Shown here: positions 1 to 5,375 of the stretch, in pieces
How the letters are laid out: each line of letters starts with the position of its first letter
Position numbering within the stretch: the first letter of the stretch is position 1
NCBI GenBank assembly: GCA_021823085.1
Contig: JAKAPG010000120.1
Span: 1 to 5,476, forward strand
DNA: 5,476 bases
Direction of reading: 5' to 3'
Source of the DNA: Thermoplasmata archaeon
GTDB taxonomy: Archaea > Thermoplasmatota > Thermoplasmata > Lutacidiplasmatales > UBA184
Notes under the pieces: model-generated
Seen by the model: the letters and a program-made list of their open reading frames with translations, nothing else
Database searches by the model: none
Told to the model about the DNA's origin: nothing
Position numbers and translations under genes: made by a program

Positions 1-1470
1 CGAGTACTGGAGCGTGAACGGTGCGAGCCCTCCAGCGATGGTCGCCTCCAGGGCGAGCGATCCTCCCTCGGTCAGGTTCAGAGGCGTTGCCGCGAACGAC
101 ACGACAAGTCGGGTGATCACCTTCAGACAGCCCGCCTGGCTGGAGACCCGATCGCCGTTCGCATCGGTCGCCTCCATCGATACGTTGAACGACCCCGCGG
201 CCGTGGGGGTGCATTCGAGCGTCGCGCGATCCGCGGTACCGCAGCCGGGAGGTAGGCCGGTCCACGCGTACGAATAGCTGCCGAGGCCCCCCGAAGCCAA
301 GGAGGTGAAGCTCGTGCTCTGGCCCACGTCGATGACGGGCGGGGCCAGTTCTACCGGTGTGACCAACAGCTGGGGATCCACCTCCAATCCGACCGGGGTC
401 CCGTTCGCCGTCACGCCATCGGTGTCGCGGACGGAGACCGCGACGCGGTAGGATCCGACCGCGGTGGGGACGCACGCGAGCACGGTGGTATTGGTCGAGG
501 TGCATCCGGCGGGAAGGCCCGACCACGCCACGTAGCGCAGGGCGGATCCACCGCTGATCTCGGCGATCAGGGCGGCCTGCTGCCCCACGTCGACCGTCGC
601 CGGGGTGATCCGCGTCCCGACCACGACCGGGTCCGCGTACACGGTGAGTTCGAGCGAGGCGTTGACGGCTCCCACGCCCGCCGAATCGACCACGGCGGCC
701 GACACCCCGAATCGACCGCTGGCGTTCGGCGTACACTGGAGGGTCGTAGTTTTGCCGCCGGCACATCCGGAGGGGAGTCCCGACCAGTAGACGGAGTAGG
801 ACCCGGTACCTCCCGAGGGCGTGACGGTCAGGGCGGTCGTCTGACCGAGGTCGATGGTGGAGGGGGTGGCCACCGGGACGGTGATCGAGGGGGGTACGGC
901 CTCGGCCGTGACCGTGTCGACCCAACTGACGCTTCCGTTGGCCGAGTCGTTGACCCAGGTCATCCCGGTGTACGTGCCCGCTACGCGATAGAGGTGGACG
1001 GCGTACGCATAGCACCAGGAACCGTTGAAGGAACTCACGGGACCCGAGAACGTCGAGCCGTCTCCGAAGTGCGTCACGACCGTGTAGGGGGGGAGACCGC
1101 CGCTAATGGGGCAGAGGCCGAACGTCACGTTCAGCGGGACCCCGCCAGCGCTCGGGCTAATGTACCCGGTGGCGGACAGATTGGAGGAGGAGACGCGAGG
1201 GGCCCGATCCACGACGACGCCGTATCTTTCGCGCGCGGGGGGCTGGCTCACGGCCATCAAACTGCCGGTCGGGCGGCCCGCAGAGACCTCACCGGAGCCG
1301 GGCGCGCGCGCCGCGGGGAGCAAGCCGGTGGAACCATGGGGAAGGCAACAGCTATCCGGGGAGACGAAGGGGTGCGACACGGAAGCCACCCCGACCGCTC
1401 CGGAAAGCGCCACCATCACGACGAGCAGAAGGCGAGCAGCAAGACCGGCCCATGGCGCGGACGCTGGCAT
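1..1470 (-). CDS. Secreted surface protein with PKD-like domain and 87-residue Ig-like repeats (3' end outside window)
   Basis: The frame stays open for 490 codons from the ATG at 1470 to the left edge, so the C-terminus is missing. An in-frame TAA lies 20 codons upstream with no ATG, GTG or TTG between, which fixes the start. Residues 1-30 form a signal peptide: an Arg at 13, then the hydrophobic run LLLVVMVAL. Residues 31-95 are a low-complexity linker. Residues 96-190 resemble a PKD domain, with FGDG at 135-138, a later AGTY, and Cys120/Cys153. From about 195, Ig-like repeats follow with the pattern DxGQ, SGG, W(S/T)GLPxGC, CxP(T/N)A. Eleven N-x-S/T sequons are present (for example N97, N114, N174, N249, N327, N429). 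The protein is probably exported and may act in adhesion or as a cell-envelope component; the ligand is unknown. The family style is common in Thermoplasmatota surface proteins. The gene and its export are confident; the function is not. Confidence 0.88.
   Translation of the reverse strand, partial: MPASAPWAGLAARLLLVVMVALSGAVGVASVSHPFVSPDSCCLPHGSTGLLPAARAPGSGEVSAGRPTGSLMAVSQPPARERYGVVVDRAPRVSSSNLSATGYISPSAGGVPLNVTFGLCPISGGLPPYTVVTHFGDGSTFSGPVSSFNGSWCYAYAVHLYRVAGTYTGMTWVNDSANGSVSWVDTVTAEAVPPSITVPVATPSTIDLGQTTALTVTPSGGTGSYSVYWSGLPSGCAGGKTTTLQCTPNASGRFGVSAAVVDSAGVGAVNASLELTVYADPVVVGTRITPATVDVGQQAALIAEISGGSALRYVAWSGLPAGCTSTNTTVLACVPTAVGSYRVAVSVRDTDGVTANGTPVGLEVDPQLLVTPVELAPPVIDVGQSTSFTSLASGGLGSYSYAWTGLPPGCGTADRATLECTPTAAGSFNVSMEATDANGDRVSSQAGCLKVITRLVVSFAATPLNLTEGGSLALEATIAGGLAPFTLQYS
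106..888 (-). repeat. Three tandem 87-codon (261-bp) Ig-like repeat units inside the surface protein gene
   Basis: Translated residues 195-281, 282-368 and 369-455 align without gaps. The marker residues recur exactly 87 apart: Trp229/316/403, first Cys236/323/410 and second Cys246/333/420. Each unit has the order DxGQ, Ser/Gly-rich turn, W-x-GLP-x-GC, nine residues, Cys, then an aromatic strand. The Cys-X9-Cys pair probably forms a disulfide within each unit. A fourth, more divergent unit starts at about residue 456 (positions 105-1). It is shifted by one residue, has Tyr in place of Trp, and is cut by the window edge. The repeat is clear in protein; the DNA has diverged, so recent duplication is unlikely. 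Confidence 0.85.
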
Positions 1471-1496
1471 CGCTCGCCTCTGCCACTGGCTTACGG

Positions 1497-1504
1497 TTCT
1501 TAAT
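1497..1504 (-). promoter_or_regulatory. Weak TATA-like box for the repeat surface protein
   Basis: The minus strand reads ATTAAGAA here, an A/T island in GC-rich DNA. Its centre is about 30 bases before the ATG at 1470, slightly long for a leaderless transcript but compatible with a very short leader. A GAGGCG stretch between box and start could be a weak Shine-Dalgarno sequence. The box itself is a poor match to the archaeal consensus. Confidence 0.35.
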
Positions 1505-1604
1505 GGTGTGCGTCCGAGTTACTCCACCCCATGATTTCTCGATGCGTTGGTGCGAGCCGACCCACCAAAAGGCAGGTCAGAGCACGATGTGCGAAGTACC
1601 CCTT

Positions 1605-1623
1605 CGGTGCGATCGAAGCACCG
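1605..1623. other. Small inverted repeat in the intergenic region
   Basis: CGGTGC at 1605-1610 and GCACCG at 1618-1623 are perfect reverse complements around a 7-base loop. No T-run follows on either strand, so it is not a typical terminator. It lies about 135 bases upstream of the surface protein start. An inverted repeat this short may be chance in GC-rich DNA. Confidence 0.3.
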
Positions 1624-1817
1624 GCAGAGCGGGTGAGCAAAACAACGTGGCCCCAGGGGGCGCCGGCCGTGACAGAACCCGAGACGGATCCGTCGACGGA
1701 ACCGCCCTCCCCCCGCGTCCCAGGGCCAGCGGACGTCGGAGGGTACTCAGTCGCCGGGTGTGCGGACACGTCCCCGGAAGGGTCTGGCCGTTCGCCGGGG
1801 CTTCCGATGAACCGGAG

Positions 1818-1827
1818 CCCCCCCCCC
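1818..1827. repeat. Homopolymer of ten C
   Basis: Ten consecutive C lie in the non-coding stretch between the propeller and repeat-protein genes. Such runs are prone to slippage and to sequencing or assembly length errors, so any frame crossing this point is unreliable. Confidence 0.9.
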
Positions 1828-1923
1828 AGCCCGGGCGTCCGGTCGATCGCGAACGGAACCTTCACGCGGGGGACTTTCAACTGGCGGCTCAACGGTCGGG
1901 GCGGCCGGTGGAGCTCTGCCCTC

Positions 1924-3276
1924 CTACGAAAGCAGTCGCTCGATCTCAGCTTGTCGTTCCAGCTTCCGATGCCTCGCCAATGCTGCCACTTCCCTTCTGC
2001 CGAGGGTCAGCATCACGACAAGGCCGGCCGCCCCGAATACGACCGCTACGACGATAGGAAGTGCAGCGCCGACCAGAGGTACCGCTGAGAAGGCGGTCCC
2101 CGGAACCAAGACCGGTTGGAGTTCGGCCGCGGCAAGGGAAACGAGCCCTGTGTAAGCCGGCTCGCCCATGATCACAGTGTCGGCTCCCGGGACGAGCGTC
2201 CATCCACCGCGTCCGACGAACTGGCTCAGCGCAGTCCCCGCGATCGGGGTCGTGCTGATCAACTGCCCGGTGGAGGCGTCGATCGCCGTGATGGAAGAGT
2301 AGCCGAGGAAGTACTCAATGTTGCGAATCGGGTCGATCTGACCCCCCAGTTCGCCGGAGTTGGGGAACTCGGAGTCCACGCCCCCCGTGCGGAGGTCGAT
2401 CCCGACGAGCGAACTCGGGGAGGTGGCCGACGCCGGCTCGGAGGCGTAGATCATCCCGTCGATCGGGTCGACGCTGAGAGTCGGTTGCGAACCCGTCATC
2501 GGAGCGAACGTCGTCCACGCACCGGTAGCCGGGTCGATCGCCCTCAAGGAGGAATTCAGGGAATCCCACGCCAAAACCATGCCGGTCCCCGGGTCGAACG
2601 CAAGCGGAGTCGCGGTCGCGTACGAAACATCCAGCGGTGCCGTCGCCGTTACCGAGCGGGTCGAGACATTGATGGTCAACAAGTACGACGGGGCCGCCAA
2701 CGCACGGCTGGGCGCCGTAGTCGTGGCGACGAACAGCCTTGCAGTACTGCCATCCCAGGCGAAGTAATTCATCCCGAGTCCGCCGGCGAGCGGTATGGTG
2801 CCAAGGAAGGCAGCCGTGGCGGCGTCCATCACGATCAGCGAGGAGTTCGCCGCCCCGTAGCAGGGCAGCTCGACGAGCGATCCCGGGCCGGGAAAGATGT
2901 TCTCGGCCGGACACGAAGCGGGCAGCGCGTTCTCGGCCAGCGGGGGTCCCAGGTCCGCTGGGAGGATCTCGACCCCGGTGTGCGCCACCAGGACGACGGT
3001 CGTGCCCGTGGTTCGGTCGTAGTATGGGAGCGAGAAGAAGGGCTGGGCCGTGCCATTGCCGCAGGCCGGCCCCTGATCACAGAGTTGCTTCGTGGTTCCC
3101 GACACCACCTCCAATCCGGGGGAGCCAGCGCCGCTCACGGGGTGCGAGACTCCACCCCACACCGTGAGACCTCCGTAGGAAAGAGGAGCCATCAGAAGGA
3201 ACGCCACTCCAGCGCTCAGGATCAACAGTCGCGGGCGCACCCCCTGCTTGGATGAGGCCGCCCCGGTTACGGACAC
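1924..3276 (-). CDS. Membrane-anchored extracellular beta-propeller-like protein
   Basis: This encodes 450 residues from a GTG at 3276, ending in TAG at 1926-1924. A GTG six bases further upstream (3282) is also in frame. I prefer 3276 because the TATA-like box at 3298-3305 predicts transcription starting near it. Residues about 17-34 are a hydrophobic signal or anchor after two Arg. Residues 55-385 contain spaced blade-like turns of the form D-x-x-T/S-G or similar (near 151, 203, 228, 248, 294 and 333), each followed by a beta strand, as in YncE/YVTN or PQQ-like propellers. A second membrane helix spans about 398-426. A charged tail follows, rich in Arg and Glu, probably cytoplasmic. Cys66, 72, 122 and 139 and four sequons (N74, N144, N203, N241) fit an extracellular location. 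The propeller probably binds a ligand or partner at the cell surface. No catalytic motif is visible and the substrate is unknown. Confidence 0.85.
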   Translation of the reverse strand: MSVTGAASSKQGVRPRLLILSAGVAFLLMAPLSYGGLTVWGGVSHPVSGAGSPGLEVVSGTTKQLCDQGPACGNGTAQPFFSLPYYDRTTGTTVVLVAHTGVEILPADLGPPLAENALPASCPAENIFPGPGSLVELPCYGAANSSLIVMDAATAAFLGTIPLAGGLGMNYFAWDGSTARLFVATTTAPSRALAAPSYLLTINVSTRSVTATAPLDVSYATATPLAFDPGTGMVLAWDSLNSSLRAIDPATGAWTTFAPMTGSQPTLSVDPIDGMIYASEPASATSPSSLVGIDLRTGGVDSEFPNSGELGGQIDPIRNIEYFLGYSSITAIDASTGQLISTTPIAGTALSQFVGRGGWTLVPGADTVIMGEPAYTGLVSLAAAELQPVLVPGTAFSAVPLVGAALPIVVAVVFGAAGLVVMLTLGRREVAALARHRKLERQAEIERLLS

Positions 3277-3297
3277 GGGCACAGGATGGTCGTGCTG

Positions 3298-3305
3298 TTA
3301 ATAAA
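3298..3305 (-). promoter_or_regulatory. TATA-like box of the propeller gene
   Basis: The minus strand reads TTTATTAA, the clearest A/T-rich box in the window. Its centre is about 25.5 bases from the GTG at 3276, the spacing expected between an archaeal TATA box and the transcription start. This suggests a leaderless mRNA. There is no Shine-Dalgarno-like sequence in the intervening bases. Confidence 0.6.
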
Positions 3306-3320
3306 GTGACCAAAGTAACC
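3303..3320. repeat. Tandem 9-bp direct repeat overlapping the TATA-like box
   Basis: The plus strand reads AAAGTGACC (3303-3311) followed directly by AAAGTAACC (3312-3320), eight of nine bases identical. The first copy overlaps the TATA-like box by three bases. The position fits a transcription-factor binding site covering the BRE region of the propeller promoter, but no specific regulator can be named. Confidence 0.45.
3308..3317 (+). promoter_or_regulatory. Shared promoter element, copy 1 (GACCAAAGTA)
   Basis: GACCAAAGTA on the plus strand sits just upstream of the propeller gene's TATA-like box. The same ten bases occur on the minus strand at 4157-4148, just upstream of the TATA-like box of the small anchored protein gene. 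With flanks, the two sites are GGTTACTTTGGTC and GGTACTTTGGTC, differing by one inserted T. This is a candidate operator or activator site for co-regulation. Confidence 0.4.
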
Positions 3321-3353
3321 AATGGTCGACAGACCTAGACGTTCGACCCTTCT

Positions 3354-3391
3354 TTCGGTGCACCTACTTGCCGAAGTAGGATACCACCGAA
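3354..3391. other. 38-nt imperfect stem-loop between the small anchored protein and propeller genes
   Basis: The outer stem is TTCGGTG (3354-3360) with CACCGAA (3385-3391). The inner stem is CCTACTT (3363-3369) with AAGTAGG (3374-3380) around the tetraloop GCCG. The stems are joined by an internal loop of 2 and 4 bases, giving 14 Watson-Crick pairs. It lies 154 bases past the stop of the upstream gene and about 50 bases before the propeller TATA-like box. No T-run follows on either strand. It could be a DNA operator, an RNA 3'-end structure or a small RNA element. Confidence 0.5.
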
Positions 3392-3544
3392 TCGAATCCG
3401 GAGAAATGGTCGATCGCCGACTACTCGCGCAGAGGTCGGTCCAGGGCGGCCCGCCGAACCCGCGTGCGTTGGGAGTTAACCATCCCGCTGCGCCGACACG
3501 TCGAGTTCATGCGATCCTGGGTGGCTCCGACCGTGTCCACCGAC

Positions 3545-4114
3545 TCACAAGAGAAACCCTTGCGTCTGGCCCGGTCCGCAGGAACCCACATACATTGACA
3601 GCTCGAATACAAGGCCGGAGGCCGTCAGGTTCGAGACGCTCTGGAATTGGAAGAGGTCGCTCGTTCGCAGGGAAGTCCCCGTGGCCGGGATCCAGTTGAC
3701 CGTGGATGGCGAGGGTGGCCCCTGCCCGACGCGCCAACTCGAAAGGGACGAGTTGAACACCGCCTCCGCTCCCGAGGTCGAGTTGCGGACCGAAACTGTG
3801 TACTCGAGCGGGGAGTGCTGGAATGTCCCGTTGAGGAGGTCGAATCCGGTCCAGTTCGTCGAAGCGCCCCGAACCAGGTACGTGAACGTCACGTTGTACG
3901 TGAACCCGCCCCGGTTGTGCGACCATGTCCAGGAAGCGGGCGCAGAAAGCAGGAAGACCAGCGGCGGCGCACCGTCGCTCGCACCTCCCGCGGCAGGACA
4001 CGCGATCGAAGCGGATCGTGGCGACGGGCCGACCCACGCCCAGTAGGCTCCGAGTCCGGCCAGCACGACTGCGATCGCGACAACGACCGCGACCAACCTT
4101 GAGGGCCGGTGCAC
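3545..4114 (-). CDS. Small membrane-anchored, sequon-dense extracellular protein
   Basis: This encodes 189 residues from a GTG at 4114, ending in TGA. The frame is open back to 4333, but the GTG at 4114 lies 24 bases from the centre of a TATA-like box. It also starts the protein directly on a classic basic n-region (HRPSR) followed by a hydrophobic helix at 7-28. The remainder is predicted to be outside the cell: a Ser/Thr/aromatic beta-rich domain of about 150 residues with six N-x-S/T sequons (N74, N87, N95, N111, N121, N162). It has only two cysteines, Cys39 and Cys179, placed to link the two ends of the domain. No known family is recognised. A pilin-like subunit is possible from the N-terminal helix, but no clear class III signal cleavage motif is visible. 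It lies upstream of the propeller gene in the same direction and may serve the same surface structure. Confidence 0.75.
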   Translation of the reverse strand: MHRPSRLVAVVVAIAVVLAGLGAYWAWVGPSPRSASIACPAAGGASDGAPPLVFLLSAPASWTWSHNRGGFTYNVTFTYLVRGASTNWTGFDLLNGTFQHSPLEYTVSVRNSTSGAEAVFNSSLSSWRVGQGPPSPSTVNWIPATGTSLRTSDLFQFQSVSNLTASGLVFELSMYVGSCGPGQTQGFLL

Positions 4115-4134
4115 GCGTCTGGGATGAGCTTGCG

Positions 4135-4141
4135 TGTATAA
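4135..4141 (-). promoter_or_regulatory. TATA-like box of the small anchored protein gene
   Basis: The minus strand reads TTATACA, in an A/T-rich patch of otherwise GC-rich DNA. Its centre is 24 bases from the GTG at 4114, predicting a leaderless or nearly leaderless transcript. It lies inside the longer upstream open frame, which argues against a start further upstream. Confidence 0.5.
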
Positions 4142-4147
4142 CAACGG

Positions 4148-4157
4148 TACTTTGGTC
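4148..4157 (+). promoter_or_regulatory. Shared promoter element, copy 2 (TACTTTGGTC)
   Basis: TACTTTGGTC on the plus strand is the exact reverse complement of GACCAAAGTA at 3308-3317. It begins seven bases upstream of the TATA-like box at 4135-4141. Position relative to TATA is similar in both promoters, while orientation is reversed, as tolerated by a dimeric regulator. Confidence 0.4.
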
Positions 4158-4531
4158 GTGGGGGCGGACGCTAGGCTCTGTGCCCCCCTCCGGACCCGAC
4201 CGGAGGCAGTGAATGAGTCGACGGATCGACCCCACTGTCGACCGATTCGCGTTCGGTGCGTGGACCGTACTCTACCGGACGTGGTGGTCGGCGTGACGAT
4301 GGGCGCGTCCGCAAACCTCGGCTTGATACACAATTTGAAGGCGCTCGGCCCGGAGGCTGGCGGAACCGGCGATCACCCCGGACGTCCCTCCCGACGGGCG
4401 TTCGTCCCCCTTCGAAGGTGACCGGCTGCGGTTGGCGAGACGAGGGGTACACGAGGAACATCAGGGAGGACGAGGAAGAGTCTCCGTGGCTACCGCCCGA
4501 TTCTCTCGGCCGCATACCGGTCGCGGGGGGC

Positions 4532-4538
4532 TTATTTA
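4532..4538 (+). promoter_or_regulatory. TATA-like box of the winged-helix gene
   Basis: TTATTTA stands out between a run of G and GC-rich sequence. Its centre is 30 bases before the ATG at 4565, giving a leader of only a few bases. An ATG at 4546 is out of frame with the gene and too close to the box to be in the transcript. Confidence 0.55.
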
Positions 4539-4564
4539 GACGGGCATGGGTGCAGGCCCCACGC

Positions 4565-4780
4565 ATGGCCGATATCCCGCCCGGTTCGCTTGAGCTGGTT
4601 GTCTCGATCCTCCGGTCGAGCCCCGGACCGGTCCGCCGACGAAAGCTACTGACCGAGCTCGAAGCGGGAGGGCACCGGATCTCCCTGGCGGGCCTCAATC
4701 GCATCATCGAACATGGGACGCGCCAAGGGCGACTGTCGGACGGCCCGGACGGAGTCCGGGCAATGCCACCGAACGCATGA
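4565..4780 (+). CDS. 71-residue winged helix-turn-helix-like protein
   Basis: The ATG at 4565 opens a 71-codon frame ending in TGA at 4778-4780. The frame is open further upstream, but this ATG follows a TATA-like box by 30 bases and begins the plausible domain. Residues 8-19 form a first amphipathic helix, 22-36 a basic second helix (VRRRKLLTELEAGG), and 40-54 a third, recognition-like helix (SLAGLNRIIEHGTRQ). Residues 56-66 look like a beta hairpin wing (RLSDGPDGVRA). That order fits a minimal winged helix, common among small archaeal DNA-binding proteins. It would be cytoplasmic and could act as a transcription regulator, but no target is known. It is divergent from the small anchored protein gene and convergent with the GNAT gene. 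The assignment rests on pattern, not on a family match. Confidence 0.6.
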   Translation: MADIPPGSLELVVSILRSSPGPVRRRKLLTELEAGGHRISLAGLNRIIEHGTRQGRLSDGPDGVRAMPPNA

Positions 4781-4871
4781 CCTCCCGCGCCTCGGGGAAG
4801 GCGTCGAGCGCCCCGATGCCACCTTCGGCAGCGGCCGGGCCCGGGGGGAAGGAGCCGGTCGCACCGGCCCT
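4781..4871. other. 91-bp convergent spacer with inverted repeats
   Basis: The spacer separates the stops of the winged-helix and GNAT genes. GCCGGT (4854-4859) and ACCGGC (4863-4868) form a 6-bp stem with a 3-base loop, followed on the plus strand by CC and three T. It could be a weak terminator for the plus-strand gene. On the minus strand the same hairpin lies directly after the GNAT stop. A GC palindrome, CCGGGCCCGG, occurs at 4835-4844. Archaeal terminators are usually T-rich rather than hairpin-based, so the role is uncertain. Confidence 0.35.
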
Positions 4872-5375
4872 TTACTGTGAGAACCGACGGCCCGCGATCC
4901 TCGGACCCTTCTGCGGAACGAATATCGCCGGCCGAAGCACGGTCGTGCTGAGTTCAACGCTGGCGATCGTCCGGAAACCGAGCGAATGAAAGGCCCGGAG
5001 GGCAGCGCTATTCCTGGCCGCGACTCCGACGGAGAGGGTGCGCCAGCGACGGATGTGCGCCTCGACCAGCACGGCCCGCAGTAGTTCAGCACCGAACCCA
5101 CGACCGCGACTGCGGGGAGCCACGATGAAGGGCTCGATCTCGCAGGACTCTCTTCTCGGGAGCAAGCCAATAAGGCCCACGACCTTTCCGTCGTGTTCGA
5201 GCACCCGCAGGCTCTTGGACCCGTACTTCCGCATATGGGTACGGTACCACCGGTCCGGGTCTCGACCCCGTTGGCCTTTCAGATGATAGAGATCTCGATG
5301 CGTCCTAGAGAGTTCCCGGAAGAGACGTCGGGCCGCTTCTGAGTCGGATCTCTCATAGCGTCGAACTCGGGGCAT
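4872..5375 (-). CDS. GNAT-family N-acetyltransferase
   Basis: This encodes 167 residues from ATG at 5375 to TAA at 4874-4872, the usual length of a single GNAT domain. Members transfer the acetyl group of acetyl-CoA to an amine on a protein, small molecule or drug. The central strand IEPFIVAP (80-87) leads into motif A, R-S-R-G-R-G-F-G at 88-95, which matches R/Q-x-x-G-x-G/A for binding the CoA pyrophosphate; an amphipathic helix follows. Motif B is ARNSAALRAFHSLGF (120-134), the typical N-x-x-A-x-x-x-Y/F-x-x-x-GF end. The N-terminal helices (about 10-50) are rich in Arg and probably form the acceptor side. Residues 150-167 are a basic tail of unclear role. The acceptor substrate cannot be read from the sequence. 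It is convergent with the winged-helix gene. No clear TATA box is visible upstream. Confidence 0.9.
   Translation of the reverse strand: MPRVRRYERSDSEAARRLFRELSRTHRDLYHLKGQRGRDPDRWYRTHMRKYGSKSLRVLEHDGKVVGLIGLLPRRESCEIEPFIVAPRSRGRGFGAELLRAVLVEAHIRRWRTLSVGVAARNSAALRAFHSLGFRTIASVELSTTVLRPAIFVPQKGPRIAGRRFSQ

Larger units (their letters stand above)
1471..1923. other. 453-bp intergenic region without a convincing gene
   Basis: This stretch separates the propeller gene stop at 1924 from the surface protein start at 1470. Reading frames are open on both strands (for example minus 1892-1500 from a TTG, plus 1531-2088). Their products are Pro/Gly/Arg-rich without recognisable motifs, and the minus frame has weaker third-position GC bias than the neighbouring genes. 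The region contains a run of ten C at 1818-1827, a small hairpin at 1605-1623 and the weak TATA-like box near 1500. No tRNA-like or T-rich terminator sequence was seen. Confidence 0.5.
4115..4564. other. 450-bp divergent intergenic region
   Basis: This lies between the start of the small anchored protein (minus) and the start of the winged-helix gene (plus). It holds TATA-like boxes near each end and the shared promoter element. Frames are open across it (plus 4256-4780, minus 4707-4171), but their products are Arg/Pro/Ser-rich without motifs. Two GTCGAC palindromes lie 20 bp apart at 4217 and 4237. An A/T-rich patch near 4322-4340 has no convincing gene after it. No tRNA or other RNA gene was recognised. 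Confidence 0.45.

Noticed and set aside
994..1503. Plus-strand open frame of 169 codons
   Set aside because: It is antisense to the signal peptide and PKD-like region of the surface protein gene, which has much stronger protein evidence.
1500..1892. Minus-strand open frame of 130 codons in the intergenic region
   Set aside because: It starts at TTG, crosses the C10 run, shows weaker third-position GC bias than neighbouring genes and has no recognisable domain. It could only be revived by conservation in relatives.
1531..2088. Plus-strand open frame of 185 codons
   Set aside because: Its second part is antisense to the end of the propeller gene, codon use is atypical, and the product is Pro/Ser/Arg-rich.
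2116..3255. Plus-strand open frame of 379 codons
   Set aside because: It lies wholly antisense to the propeller gene, and its product is Arg/Gly-rich with no motifs. Long antisense frames are expected in GC-rich DNA.
3381..3404. Possible tRNA T-arm-like sequence near CGAATCGAATCC
   Set aside because: No matching acceptor, D-arm or anticodon arm could be built around it on either strand.
3322..3699. Plus-strand open frame of 125 codons starting next to the AT-rich promoter
   Set aside because: The box-to-ATG distance is too short (about 20 bases), it overlaps the small anchored protein gene antisense, and the product has no recognisable features.
4217..4242. Two GTCGAC palindromes spaced 20 bp
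   Set aside because: GTCGAC is frequent in this window, including within coding sequence as Val-Asp, so the spacing is probably chance.
4171..4707. Minus-strand open frame of 178 codons
   Set aside because: It overlaps the winged-helix gene antisense and yields a Ser/Arg/Pro-rich product with no domain.
4777..4989. Plus-strand 70-codon frame overlapping the winged-helix stop as ATGA
   Set aside because: The overlap looks like translational coupling, but more than half of the frame is antisense to the GNAT gene and the sequence has no motif.
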